This document shows positions 22,790 to 35,800 of a DNA stretch of 64,000 nucleotides, in pieces; within the stretch, counting starts at the first letter, position 1; every line of letters begins with the position of its first letter. The position numbers and the translations under genes were made by a program. Origin of the DNA: Tigriopus japonicus (taxonomy: Eukaryota > Arthropoda > Copepoda > Harpacticoida > Harpacticidae); assembly GCA_010645155.1 (NCBI GenBank), contig CM021318.1:9580889-9644888 (forward strand), written 5' to 3'. Under the pieces are notes generated by a model. The model worked only from the letters and a program-made list of their open reading frames with translations, was not told the origin of the DNA and searched no databases.

Positions 22790-23010
22790 GCAAGCTAGCC
22801 GTGGCGCTTATCGACCGTGCAATGCTTGGGTTCATGGGTTCGATCCCAGGTCTTTCCCCCTCTAATCCCTTTGTCTAGTGAATGATCACCTCAAACCGGC
22901 TTTATTTGTAAAACCCAGAATGGGCCTTGTCTCACCACATACAATAATGATGTGTTAAAGTATTGTAATAATTGTCCTATGAGACTAAAGTATCCCAAGA
23001 AAGATTATTA
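22790..23010 (+). mobile_element. tRNA-derived SINE
   Basis: A tRNA-like head has box A-like TAGCCGTGGCGCTTATCG and box B GGTTCGATCCC, followed by an unrelated body of about 130 bases (ccttgtctcaccacatacaata...). There is no acceptor-stem pairing of a functional tRNA. The body may be cut by the next element near 23010. Confidence 0.6.
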
Positions 23011-23013
23011 TTA

Positions 23014-23968
23014 TAAAGTGCGCCATCTAGTGGATTGTATGCGGCAACAGCTCACAGTTCCCATGATACACATACTTTTGAAGATTACAATGGTCAATCA
23101 TCAGTTTTGGACAAACTGAATTACCTCAAATGTTGACTGAGTATTGTTAATGGACTTGTGATGGTTTTTGGTTGAAATAATTGGTAAAATCCCTTTGAAA
23201 TTGGCATGGAAATCTGACTACTGAAAAGGTAATTCAGGCATGATCTTTGCCAAAGTTCATCAGAAAAACACTTCTAGCAAGTTCTATTTGGAGTTCCGCC
23301 ATCAACATTTTATGCACTTTAGTTTGTCCAAAACCGATGAATGACCGAAGAAATCTTCAAAAGTATATGTACCATGAGAACTGCGAATGGATGAGTGTAA
23401 TCGAACGAATTCAGCTGTGGATTCTGGGGACAAAATGACTAGGGATGGGTCAGAACTAGGTTCCGACATTTTACAGGTTCAGTTTGCTACGAGAGGGAAT
23501 AATCTTATTTCAATTGATTGTCAAAATGAAGAAAACGAGTTGGGCTAACGAACTTTGATTAAATTTTATGGAGGGTGAGTGTTAGATGATGTACTATGGT
23601 TGGACTCGTTGATACCAATTACCATGTTTATGCTCCGAGTTGTTCCTCGATACCATTTTCCTTTTCCTAATGCTCGACGAATATAGATTCCAAGTTTTAC
23701 TGAGAAGAACAAGGTCTCCTCTCTAATGTTCGTCGCTCCTAGTTACTTTGATGGAACCATTTCATGAGTGTTCCTTAGCTTCTATGTAGTTTACTGAGAA
23801 CCTCAGAACACAACCTAACAGTGAGTCTCGACTCCGACGCATCCCTAGTCATTTTGGCCCTAGAATCCCCAGCTGAATTCGTTCGATTACACTTATCCAT
23901 TGTTGTCGCATGAAATCCACTTGATGGCGCACTTTATGACCGGACTCTTTTATTATAGTGCTCTAGTT
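23014..23968. mobile_element. Composite/nested MITE of family B with internal foldback
   Basis: The right end (ctcttttattatagtgctc at about 23949-23966) carries the same terminus as the 12149-12464 element. The interior 23127-23350 repeats that element's interior. Sub-terminal sequences ataaagtgcgccatctagtgg (left, 23016) and cacttgatggcgcacttta (right, about 23920) are inverted. In addition 23388-23448 (gtgtaatcgaacgaattcagctg) is inverted at 23839-23899 around a 390-base loop. The left terminus is missing, so this is a truncated or nested structure. Confidence 0.65.
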
Positions 23969-24110
23969 TTTAAGCATGTTTGAAGTAACATTATAGAGTT
24001 TTTGCCAGTGACCTAATTAACAGAATTTGAATAAGTGTCTCGGAACTTGTGTCAAAAGTTTCTGGAAATGAAAAATGACTTCTCCACCTCAGAAAACACC
24101 GTTGTTGATT
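23969..24110. repeat. Dispersed repeat family C, fragment
   Basis: About 140 bases (gtttttgcca-gtgacctaattaacaga ... gaaaatgactt ... aaaacaccg) match 44140-44275. It abuts the right end of the family B element. Confidence 0.65.
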
Positions 24111-24729
24111 TACTTTCACATTGAATTTTATAAAAAAAATGTAAAAATGGAAAGAGTGAAATGATGAAGAGCCGGTACTCCTCTTTTCAATTTACCTTCC
24201 ACTTCCTAAACGACAAAAAGCTCAAAAAAATGTAATAATCATAAATGTATTCAATGAGGAGAATTCATCGGTGGATAAATATATAGGTATCTATAAATGG
24301 TTGACATAAATTCCAACACTCAATGTTGCTACATTGCGATTTTCGTTAGATTACCCGTTGCTACCAATCAGTGAAAAAGATAAAGTCATCAGAGACAAGA
24401 TATTGGTTTCATGAGAATTGAATTCCTGATGAAAATGTTAAGGGTATGATACATAATTATTTGCCCCTCCCTCAGGCAAAAAATTGTGAATTCAATCATG
24501 CACCCTAAAATGAGATTTTCACAAGTTCTCTTCATGAATCATCAAATATGAACAACGACTCAATGGAAACAAAGGTTGAGTGTTATTGCTGGAACAACTA
24601 ACGAGCAAACCCAATTCAGCAATGCACTTCCTTCTCTTTTCAACTTTTTCAATCCTAAGATAGATACTAGCGTTGTGGCTAACACCATGGATAAAAGCTC
24701 AAAGTGCCTAAATTCCCAGCCTGGAAGCA
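24111..24729. other. Intergenic, no gene seen
   Basis: AT-rich, with no convincing frame or recognisable element. The ORF at 24576-24839 runs into the terminal repeat of the next element and is not supported. Confidence 0.35.
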
Positions 24730-26242
24730 TTTTCATACCAGCTGTTTCCTGGGATAGAAAAAATCAAAGAACAGTTTTTGGGTTATTATCTTTGCGTTTG
24801 CTAGCTAAGCAACAATGTATGTTTGCACTTGCTAGCTAAGCATTCGTATAATAAAATGGGTATGAACAGTTTAGACACCTAACATAAACCAAGGGTTCAT
24901 GTTCTCTGCTCTCAGAACACTTTTTCCTCCAGCAAGGCAAAGGAATCAAAAGCAAGAAAAAACTGGAAGCATCCTCTGATGGCTAACACAATAATCTACT
25001 GATATTTGCTTTGAAACTGGGAACCAAGGTGGACCTAGTAAATTTGAGTAAAGTGGGCTTGCTTGTGTTTGTGTGCAATGCCTGTTTTTTGGTTTCTACT
25101 TCAGAGTTATGGTGGTAGGGGTCCCTGTAGGGGTGGGAGTCTCCCTCAGTAGAAATGTGGCTAAGCTGTCTCTATTAACAAAGGGTGCCAATGGTTCATG
25201 CTGGTGAGTGGAAAAAAACATTCAATTGAACATAAAGCTGATATTCAGTTTCTGACGGAAGTGCAATCACAAACCAAAAGTTTGCCTTTCTTGAAGATTA
25301 AGTTGTTAGTCACCCAATTGCATGACATTAGTCAGTGCTTGTTGAAACTCCACACCAATTGAAAATAACTTTTTACTTAACAGGCAAATACTTTAGACAC
25401 ATTTGCAGCAGGCTTGAGGATTTCCACTAACTAAAGTGCACTATCCAATAAGCTGAATAATTTAGATTTGTTTCTGATAAGAAAAGGTTTCCTTTAATCA
25501 TGAACTTTGGCTTCCTAGATGTTGGAAGACGTCACAGATGGTTTGTGTTGGTCAGTCAGGCATCCGTAGTTTTTTGTGGCCAGTCTTTATATTAGGGTCC
25601 CTATTGTTAACCAATCAACATAACAGACATAACAGGCCATCTCTGAGCCGGGCAGGCAAAAGTTCAGGTTTGCCTTTTAAAATTGCCATTGATTATCGTT
25701 TGATAATGTTCATTAGTGTGTATGTGAAAGTAAAACTCAGATTTATTTGGAGATTCGTTTCCTTTTGACGTGTCAGTTTTGCTTAGATTAAGTTAGATTG
25801 CTCAAGATTCATGTTGCCTGACAAGTAGCTTTGTGATCTCAAGTGAGCTAATATGTTGCAATTTCTTTGACTATTATATGCACAAGTTTGATTTTTAGAG
25901 GTTATCAAGAGTCAAGACTAGTTGTTTAAGTACAACTTACATACCGACAAAAGACTAACAAGCAATAAAATTTTGGGCAAAAGCAGCCCCAAGTTACAAG
26001 CAGTTTTTTCTTGCTTTTGATTTCATTAGGCTGATTGCGCTCAATTGGATTGCAAAGTACCTTTGCCTTGCTAGAGGAAAAGGGTTCTGGGAGCAGAGAA
26101 CATTAACTCTTGCTTTATGTTAGCTGTCTAAACTGTTCATGTCTATTTTATGATACGATTGCTTAGCTAGCAAACGCAAAGATAATAACCCTAATACTGT
26201 TCTTTGATTTTTTTCTATCCCAGGAAACAACTGGTATGAAAA
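24730..26242. mobile_element. 1.5-kb element with ~245-bp terminal inverted repeats
   Basis: The left arm (24730-24975: ttttcataccagctgtttcctggg, tatctttgcgtttgctagctaagca, ttctctgctc, agcaaggcaaagg, agcaagaaaaaactg) is the imperfect reverse complement of the right arm (about 25998-26242). The left arm has a small internal duplication of cttgctagctaagca. The interior has no transposase frame; the longest ORF (25538-25768) is not recognisable. Target duplications are not evident. It lies 590 bases upstream of the DUF1397 start codon. Confidence 0.75.
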
Positions 26243-26609
26243 TATTTAATCATAGAACCCTTACGAATGATTCTCTACAGAGTTTTGAGATGCGTCCAAA
26301 TCAATTTTGCCAGAAAGTTGGCCAAATATGCGTCTGTCATGGCAGCACTGAGCTTAGTAGTCGAAGACCATCAAGAGAGAACAGAAGAGAGACCGAGAAA
26401 GAGAAGGAGAAGGAAAAGAACGGGGACGAGCGAGTCATTGTGGGTGATCCTTGTTCATCTTCTCGTCGTCCAGCCCAACACCATTCGCCATAATCGGCGA
26501 CCACTAGCACCACCTCTCCCCCTTCCCTTCCTTGTCAAATCGTCTTTCACTGTTCAGTTGGGCCGTGAATGAGTACCCTCCAAAAACCTCTCTTAGTCCA
26601 ACAGCAGCC

Positions 26610-26625
26610 TCTAGTTTATAAACAA
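26610..26625 (+). promoter_or_regulatory. Candidate TATA box (gtttataaaca)
   Basis: TATAAA lies about 215 bases upstream of the DUF1397 start codon, after a purine/CpG-containing stretch (26340-26580). It is plausible by position only. Confidence 0.3.
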
Positions 26626-26832
26626 AAAACACTAACACGAAATCGGCCACTTAAAAGTGTTGCTTAATAATTTAAGGGAGAGAAAATATTTGAAGTGGGA
26701 AAGGGATTTTTGGTGAATTCTGTTTAAATTTGTTTGAGGTATCAAGGTGCAGTTGCTGGTCAAACAGTTTTCGTGGAACCAAGACAAAGGGCTTTCAAGT
26801 GAATTGAAAAAAGAAATATCAGATCAGTGAAG

Positions 26833-29800
26833 ATGAATCGACTTACTTTGAACGCAATCACAGGTAAGCAGCCATGGGTTTGGATTTGTTTAAAGAATTT
26901 CCACCGATCACTACATCATTGTAGTGATGCGTGTAAGGGACATTGCCAACTTTTTAAATGAAATATTGCCGTGTAAGCTCTCAAGGAAAGCGTAGTTTGG
27001 GTCGGTCATCTTGAAATGATTATACCAAGTTCTGAGTTAGATCAATACTAGAGATAATAGCAACTCCTAAGAGCAATTGTTATTTGAATTAGCAAACAAC
27101 CTAGCTGTTTTGGGTTTATCAAATACTGTTGACAACTTTAAAGAGGTGCAAGGTCTACCAAATGTATATGTGATGGACAAGTTAGGGTCTTTGAATTACC
27201 AAACTTTAGGGATTGTCACACAGGATCTTTTATGGAGTTGATCAAATCTCGAATGTTACGATAATTCTTGCTAACAAAGTTTCTGCTGTTATTTCAAGGG
27301 ATTCATCTTGGAACAATATTTTTTTTTGAAATGTTTTTTTTTCCTTTGTCGACTTTTTGACTGAGGCGTGATTAAAAATTGGGTTTAAAAAAAACTCGTT
27401 CTCTAAAAAGTTTCCCCAGCCAGAAATGCGATATACGTATGTGGAGAAAACTCCCACCAACGAGTTCAAAAGGACTTCCTTCGAATGTTGTCGGCTTTCA
27501 AGGCCAAAGTCCACTGTCTATATGTGTGTCACCTGACTCATCCAAAAGGTTGATTTTCAGTGTCCTGTTTTCGTGTTGAGAGACATTCTGTTCCAACATC
27601 TGGCTCAATTGTAAGCCATTGGACATCAAGAAAGTTGTCCGAGTTGTCCGGAAACTTCCCTTTTTCTTGAAGATGAGAGACCAAGAAAAGTTCTAAGACA
27701 TTATCGGCTCAGTGGTTGACCACCGAACAATTCCGGTGTGTGTCTGTCAATGGACAAAACTAGGAAGAATCATCAATCCTTAAACCGAGAGTGTGTGCCG
27801 AAGCCTCAACCCGTACTATCACTCATGTGTCTTTAATCTAGCAAATCAGTCATTAAGGGATAAACTGGTTCTCTTCGTCTTCTTGGAGACCAAGAAAGTG
27901 TTGAGAATAAATCCCGTGCCTAACCTATTGAATGTTTCATGGTTCATGTGCTCTCGTGTCAAGAAAGACGCGATTGAAGCCGACAAACCAGAATGTTTTG
28001 CCCCAGTCATTCTCCGACGTGTTGGAGCAATTTTTGCCCCAAGGGACTAAAAATCCCCGTCTCTCATCCTCTAGTGCTCACCTGAGGACTATTTACCAAA
28101 ATGAAATGGGAGCAAATTCCCGGAGGCGAGTTGAACTTCAAACGAATTCATCTCCCTCAGTTGAAAACCTAAGTGTTTCATAGGCCATGATGTGGCAGCA
28201 AACAACTTTACTCACGGGGAACCTGAGGCACATGCACGTTCAAAACAGAGTGTTTATCGGAAAGGTTCGTGTTTTGCCGATCCAATACGTACATGGCATT
28301 AAGTCTGTTAAGTAATCTGTGGTTCCAGATTCAGGGACGAATAATGATCTGGAAAAGGGTAGTACTTTCCATTACGTTGCAAGATGGATTGTCCTTTCCT
28401 TTGGCCATGACATGTCTCTTTCTTCTCGATCTTGTTCCTGGTGATCTAAATATAGCCTTGTTCATTAAACATGGCTCTTTTAGCTCAATGGCATTTTTCA
28501 TCTCATTTGATTGGCGATGCCAAACATTGGTTGGATGTTGTCTTTTGAAGTCTCAAGAGTTCAATATTTGCTTAAATGAAATTGCACAGCATCTTTAAAA
28601 TGAGAAGCTTGTAGTAAATGGACGTCTCAACTCCGCTTTCGAGCAAGGCTAGATCTTGATCACTCAAGCATTCTTTTATGGTCCTCATCTCCATTGTGAT
28701 TCAACTGTTTTCTTTATTATTCAACTCATTCCTTCTTTTCCCGAGTGGGATCAAAAAAACTCGAAAGAAGCACACATCTGGGGAGAGTTCAACAATTCAG
28801 AGTGGCTCTCAAGAGTCGACAGTGCTCTTGACATGCTCCTCTTGTTTATTGGGACTTTTTAATCATATTAAGAGTTGTAAGGTTTCTGGCAGAAACTTAA
28901 CAACTACAGAAGTATGTTTGAAAGCCTATTTCGATTTTAATCAAGCTGGGGTAAATCTTTTGATCCCCTCATCAGTCAAGATTAATGATTTTAAAGCAAG
29001 ACAAAACTGTTTGGCTAGGGTTTTTTCTTGAACTTTTGGAGAAGCTCAATAACTCACTGAAGAAAGGTTTCTGGCAAGTTACCCAAAATCAAAGTGCGAT
29101 CTGTTGAAACTAGAACAAGAATATGAATCAAAGTTGCGTCCTTTGCCATGTAAATTGACCATGGGCAGGAATTAGCGATTCGTAAAATGTCCTTTGTATA
29201 TTTTCGAACTTCTCCGGGGTGTAAATGAAACTTTTGGCAAACTCCAATGAATCTGTGAACATTATAGACTCAGTTGGTAGGACACCAAATTGCAGAAACC
29301 TTTTGCGGCTTCGTTTTCGGCCCTTTTTTGGCGAGCCTTGTAATAACTGATGGACGGACATCTTGCTCAAGAAACGAGGTCATTAATCATCGTGTGATTG
29401 TCAAGCGTAAACATGCCGCTTCACTAGCAATACCCCCACACATGTAGTATGGAGCATAAGATGTCCCATAAATCAAGGGTTCTTAAATGAGGTTTTGCGG
29501 ACCTATTACATTTTCTATTAGGGTTGAATTATGGTTGCGTGCGAGAGCAACTTTCTTGGTTGATACTTGTAATGTCTGTTTGTGATCGAAGTAAATGCTT
29601 ACGCATTACTCTCGAAATGTGTTTCCATGACATCCAGGAGATGCTCACCAAAATGCAATTATCGTAATTTAAGCTGTCGTGAGCTGACATTTAATGAAAG
29701 CTTTCCTCTTTCTAAAGAGCTGCGGAAGCAAAACGGAAAGAGTAACGAACGATTGTTCCAAATTCAAGTGGAAACCTCGTTTTCAGCCCCATTTATGTTG

Positions 29801-32800
29801 ATAGATGAACTCAGTAGACCCTCCAGAATACCAATCAATTCAAATTTATTAGCTTCCACCGTTTCCCTGTTACCCTGTGTTTCAAATGGGAAGTTTTTGT
29901 GAACTAGATTTATTTTACTGAGAACTGCTTCGAAATAATCAGCTGCTTTTGGGTCCCACTGATTTCTATCTTCCTTGTAATGCTATCCGATCAAATATAC
30001 TGCTTAAAAATCAAGGCAAAGCCTGTTTGTTTTCAATTTGAAAGCTTAATTTACCCCCCGCTGTGTGAGCTGAAAATAGGTTTGAAGTTTGCTTCAGTGG
30101 GCTCAAAGTTCAACTATCCAAGGTGACGAAATAACAAAAACACATTTGTCAACGGACATTGTTCTCCTAAATATAGTTTGACACTGCACAATCAGTTAGT
30201 TGGAGTCGACAAAAAGTTGTTCATACTAGATCGTGACTTTCTTTCATTTTTTTGTCCAGTATCGTGAGCCAGACATTTCTCCTTAAAAGGCCCACTATTA
30301 CGCCTTCATAAAAGTATTTTAAGAGTGATCAAAGAATAAGATGGAAGTTTCCGAGAGAGAAACCCATTTTCGCGGCCAAAGAAGATCTCGTAAACCTGAC
30401 TTTAGAGCGATTATGTCCATGAAGTGTTCTCTCTGAATGTGTTTTTCCTTCCTTCCATTTTCGCCGAGGAGTGCCCCATTTTCTAAACCTGAGGCCTTGT
30501 TTCCACTAGACTAGTGCGCCCATATCGCCTACTTTCCCAAGCTCTTCCTCGCTTTCCCTTAAAACGACAAAAATTGAGGATGTCGAAGACCATCGAGACC
30601 GACTTGCCGTTGTTGTTCAAGCTTCAAAGTGTCTCTGAGACGAAAGAAAGGGACCCCTTTGAACTGAGACCCCGTTGTTTGGACCGATGTCACCTGATCC
30701 AATGCAAAGCCTTCCAGGAAATGTCGACCCAACAAGATGTGAGCTCCGTCGGAATTGGCACCAAAGAAAAAAGGCTGGCATTCCATTTGTTTCTAGTGTG
30801 TACCCATGGATTTGTTGAGTGGTATTGGAACAAGAATTGTCTCAAATTGCGCTCTTCTCCTACCCCTGGATTTCCCCCTCTTCTGCATGGTATTTGAGAC
30901 CCTAAGATCTATGAACACTAACGCTGATGAGGATGATTGGACATCATTACCATTTTGGCTTGGCTTAATCCATGATATGTTTTCTGTTCCATATTCATGC
31001 TTATTGGCTTCTGGCAATTCCGCCGTTCGTTTCGGGATCCGTGTTATTCATGCATATGGATGGAACACGATACGAGGGTCTGGAAATTACTTGCTTTCCC
31101 TTTGCCAACCAACCAAATAGCCATAAAAAAGCTTTTTGATATAAGACAGGGGAGTCTTGAAGTTCTATACGTCAGCAGCAACGTTATTCTTGTATCGAAA
31201 GTTATTCTTAAACCCAACTTTGAAAGTATTTTCATGCACTTGGGCCAACTCATAGTTAAAACGTAAAGCTTAAAAATCTTTTGGAATATGGCATGAATTT
31301 CTAAAATTTGTTGAATTGAACACTATCAACTTTACTTCAAAAAATTACTTAAGCCAGAGTGGCCGCGCGTACTAATGCGTTCTTATAAGTGCCGAGTGTA
31401 AGAGCTTCCCCAGACGGCGTAGGTTCGAATCCTGTTGGGGATCGGATTGAAGCTGTCGGGAGAAATCCTTGATTACAGGGAATCGCATTCCTTGTAGCGG
31501 TAGTAGAAAATCCGCAACCAATAAAAAATAAAAATAAATCTTGGTTGCCAAGTCCCATCCACCAAATTTAAATCTCCATTTAGATTGTTTTCAAGCATTC
31601 TAGGTTAGTTAATAATTCAAGAGTAAAATCAATTTTAATCCCCTACCGTGCATAACCTTCCGATATAAAGCCCCAAAACCAGTTTCTCTTAGTGTAGGCA
31701 GCTCTTCGCCCGATATTTTAGCCTGTCCTTGTACATGGTCGTTGGTTGTCTTGGCATGATCCAAGTTAGTGCCAACCATTCCTTGACAGGCATTTATAGG
31801 GTGGATCGAACAATGTTTCTCACATGGAACATTCCTTCACCGCCTCCACAAATTCCCCGCTAAAATGAAAGTTGACGAAAAGCGAAGCGAACACCCGAGC
31901 TCAATAACCCAAGCCCCCCTAAAACTGGAAAGAAAAATCTTCATTTACGGTTGTCAGGGTCTCCGCTCTCACTGATTCTATCCAGTCCCAAGGGAGTGTC
32001 AATTTGCATTTGTACCTAGACCTGACATGATCTACGCAACCCTGAACTTACCTCTCGGTTCAAAGGTGGAGCTTTCGTTCTAGTTAAGACTACGCCAAAA
32101 AAGTCTGAGGGCATCATAGATGGCGACATAGCTATTTCGCCTTTCCATCTTGCCGCCAATGGAACTCAAAGTTTGAACTCTGAAAGTGGCTTTGAAGTAG
32201 CTTTCAACCCGTAAACAGAGGGCCTAATTATCCCTTCTAACTTCTCAAACTTGTCAATCCATAGTTGGGCACTATCGCCCAATAGATAAATGTAACCTAT
32301 CAAGGTTATCTTTGATGGCAAACTGACGAGAATGGAGTGATTTTAGGTAGAGGTGTGCCTCTTGTAATATGTTTAGCAGAAGTAGGAAGTTACCAATCAA
32401 ATTGTTTCATACAAACAAAAGTAGTTTAACAAGACAACCTCCCCTCTCCTTTCCCTGTTAGTTCACGTCAAAGAGAATTGTATCTCTCTCTGAAGTAAAC
32501 TCTGCAGTGTCGGATAGGAAGCGAGAGAGATAGTATTTTGCACTTGCAAATGTAGGTCATCCTCCGGGCTACCTACTACAAAGAGTATTCCCCGCTTTTC
32601 CAACAATGGAAATCACTTTGGGAAAACGATCCCTTGGCTCTAATCCCCATGGATAACTTCTAGATTTCAATCGCCATCGGACGAATTGCAGCCAAGGATT
32701 TGGAGTTTGTTTGCGTTGAAAACCTGTTCCAATTTTGCTTGGAAAACTTGCATGTAGAAATGTAGTTTTTGAACCCGTTATGTTGAAAGATAACCTTGAA

Positions 32801-35800
32801 AAATATTGCTGAACTATTGAAACCCTTTAGGGCCGGATTACAGGCTCTGCTATCAAAAAAGACACGGTAATGTAAAAATTAAATCAAGTTTTTTTGGAAA
32901 TTCTTAAGCAATATGAGATTTGTTTCTGACTCAGGAAACCACGTAGAACAATTGTGTTTTTTTTACTCTTAACTATGCTAGGTCTAGAATAAAAGTCTTA
33001 CACCTACATATCACGATTTTATCAAAATTAAAAATTTTTTGAAAACCTTGCAACACATTTTTAGAGCTTACTTAGATTCCATTTGAATAAAAACTAATGA
33101 AGATGTTGATCAGCTGCTGAGTTTTGTTTTGGTTGCGGATGTTTTATAACCTTTACCACGAATGAAAGAAAGTTAATCATTAACGTTATTGCTAGTGATG
33201 GACCGAAAGCGCTTTCGGTCGAAATTACGGCCGAAATTTCGGTTTCGGAAACCGAAAGCAGACATGCACTATAGAGTCTCACGATTCAAAACGTGGAGTG
33301 TACACAGTACTAAGAGACTCCGTCTATGTAGTAACTTCTTGCGCTTTTTATGCGAGTTTTATCAGTGTTTGGTATTTTTTTTTCATTTCATTCTAGAGCC
33401 ATTTATTCTAACTTCAAAAGTTGTGTTCTTGTAATGCACCAAAATTGCATTGGTTTGTCACAACGGTGTCTAAAAGTCCACATGTCTGAAAGCTTCCCCA
33501 ACTCCATTTTTAATGTCTGAAATTGGTCGCTCTGATTTCGTTGACTTCTTGTCTTCTCCTTTTCCCCTTTTTCTCCTTCCTCATATGTGGAGGGGATGTA
33601 ATAACTTTAAAATGAGGCAAAAATCTTGATGTCCTTAAAATTTAAGACTGTTTTTGATGCAATAATTAACAACTTGCTCTTAGCTGCTGCCAAATTTAAA
33701 TCACTGGGGATTTACGAGAGGCATTCAAACTTAGCAAAGTGAAGGGCGTATTTCGGAATTTCTCCACTTTCCATGACAGGAAATGCTATAAATGCCGCTG
33801 GAGGTCGTTTTTGTCGACTCTCAATAAAGGACGGAGTTTGACAACAAAATCAAATAAATTTTCGTCCAAAAACCACTGAAATTCAAGTTTCCCGATTTTT
33901 TAAAATCTACGCCCTACCCAACATCGAACACATGAGCAATTTAATTTTTAAGGTGGATTTTGCATTTACACAATTTTGTAGTCAGCTGCTTTCGGTTTCG
34001 GTTTCGGTTAAGCCCTCTTTCGGCCAAAACTTTCGGTTTCGGTTATGAGCCCTTTCGGTCCATCACTAGTTATTGCACACAATTAGCATTTAAGATATTT
34101 GGTCTACCAACGAGTTACTTTTGGCAGATCTGTACAGTCCTTGAATAAATATTGTGGGTTGATCAGGAAAAGTATTTAAAAATTTGTCCAATCCTGCTTT
34201 CAATTGTTAAAAACTGTCTTAAATTTTATTTTTGAAGTTCATATTTAATTTGAAGTGGTCCATCTATTACCCCTACCGAAAATAGAACGGATATTGGACG
34301 GGTCTTTTTGACTGCCTTTGTAATTCATTGGACAATCAAAAACATGAATCGGTAGTTCTTTCTTCCTCGCCTAAAACCCAAGTAGATTATCCCCAGGATA
34401 ATTTAATACATTCAAAATATTGTAAAGCTCCCATCAATACATTGAACATTGGACGGTTTTGAAAAAGCTTTGTTACAAAAACTCACATTTGAAAACAGTA
34501 CAAGGACTCTAGTAGTATTTTTTTCCATTCGTCCAGATTTATTGTGATCCTCAACATTGCTTTTGCCGGCATAACTTGGCTTCCTTTTGAAGTTCCATTT
34601 CGATATGAAACTTGGCAAACTCAGCACTCATCCCACAATTTGAAATGCCAATCCCGCTTTCAATATTCAAGATTTCATTGAAGATTTGCATATCTGCCTA
34701 CATTTACGCCTGAAACAATCGAGCACCATAAGCGTGTTTTCTGATCCGCGTAAAGTGCATTTCGTTTCTGAGTCATTCATTCTCAGGACTGCCAAAATAT
34801 CGGAAATCTCCGAAAGTGCGACAAATGTCTCAAGACGAATTAACACGAAAAGTTTTCTCCCTGAGCGTAATAAGCCTTATCTAAATGAGGTCTCCAGATT
34901 AGGACCTAAAGTGTGCCCAATAATCTCGACCGACTCCATGTGGACAAACGGGAGTGCTTGGGTATGTTCTATATGCTGTACCTCGTTAGTATGAGAACGG
35001 GATTACTTTCCTGGCTTGGCACATGGCGTAAGATATGGAAATGAACCCGATACATTCATGTCTATTTGGCAAGCAGGAAGATCGATCCTTGGTAAAGGGA
35101 GGACTCTTGGAAGGGTTGGACTAATTTGTCCAGGTGTCTGTTTGATTTATTGATGGTAGTATTGACGGTTTTTCTTTTCACCTTAGAGAAAAAAATGTGA
35201 GTTAAAATGTCAAATGGATTTGCTGTTACATGGTAGAAAGAAAAAGAGGTCCTGTTTTCAGTTCACCATCATCGTTTTGAGTTCCAAAATATCCATGTAT
35301 CCAATGTTTGAGCTGTGGGTTACGAACGCACAATTTTGCATTGTTAAAATGTTTCAGCCACCTGTTTATCACTTGTTCACTAAAAATGTTAACTTTAAAA
35401 AATGTAGATAATGCTCCTTAAATATTGTATTGTTTCCTAAAAAGCCACTGAAGAAGGGTGTTGAAACAGGAAAAAGGTGTATAACTAGGCAGGCAAAAAG
35501 ATAAAGATTAATAACACACAAATTTCATACCTCTTAACATTTTTCGAGGCAAAATCAGGAAGAAAATACTGCGAGGAATGTGATTGTCAATATGGTCTAC
35601 ATTTTACGAGTAAGAATTTCAAAACAATGCCTGTATTTCCACCAGGATCTCTTTTGACAACTCAAGAAAGTGGAAACCAATATTGTTGTTGTTCAACATA
35701 TAATCAGATCCTATATATCGGGGAATCCCAATCTTGGCTGTCTTAAAGCCCTCGTATTTCCCACTCTCTGTATGGAAAAAAATCGATTAGGAAACCACCA

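Noticed and set aside
26236..26572. Overlapping Glu/Lys/Arg-rich plus-strand ORFs before the DUF1397 start
   Set aside because: Produced by a purine-rich gagaaagagaaggag tract, probably promoter or leader DNA; no splice or domain support.
31354..31440. tRNA-Ser/Leu-like gene
   Set aside because: Boxes A and B are present but the acceptor stem does not pair and a SINE body with A-rich tail follows; interpreted as a SINE head.
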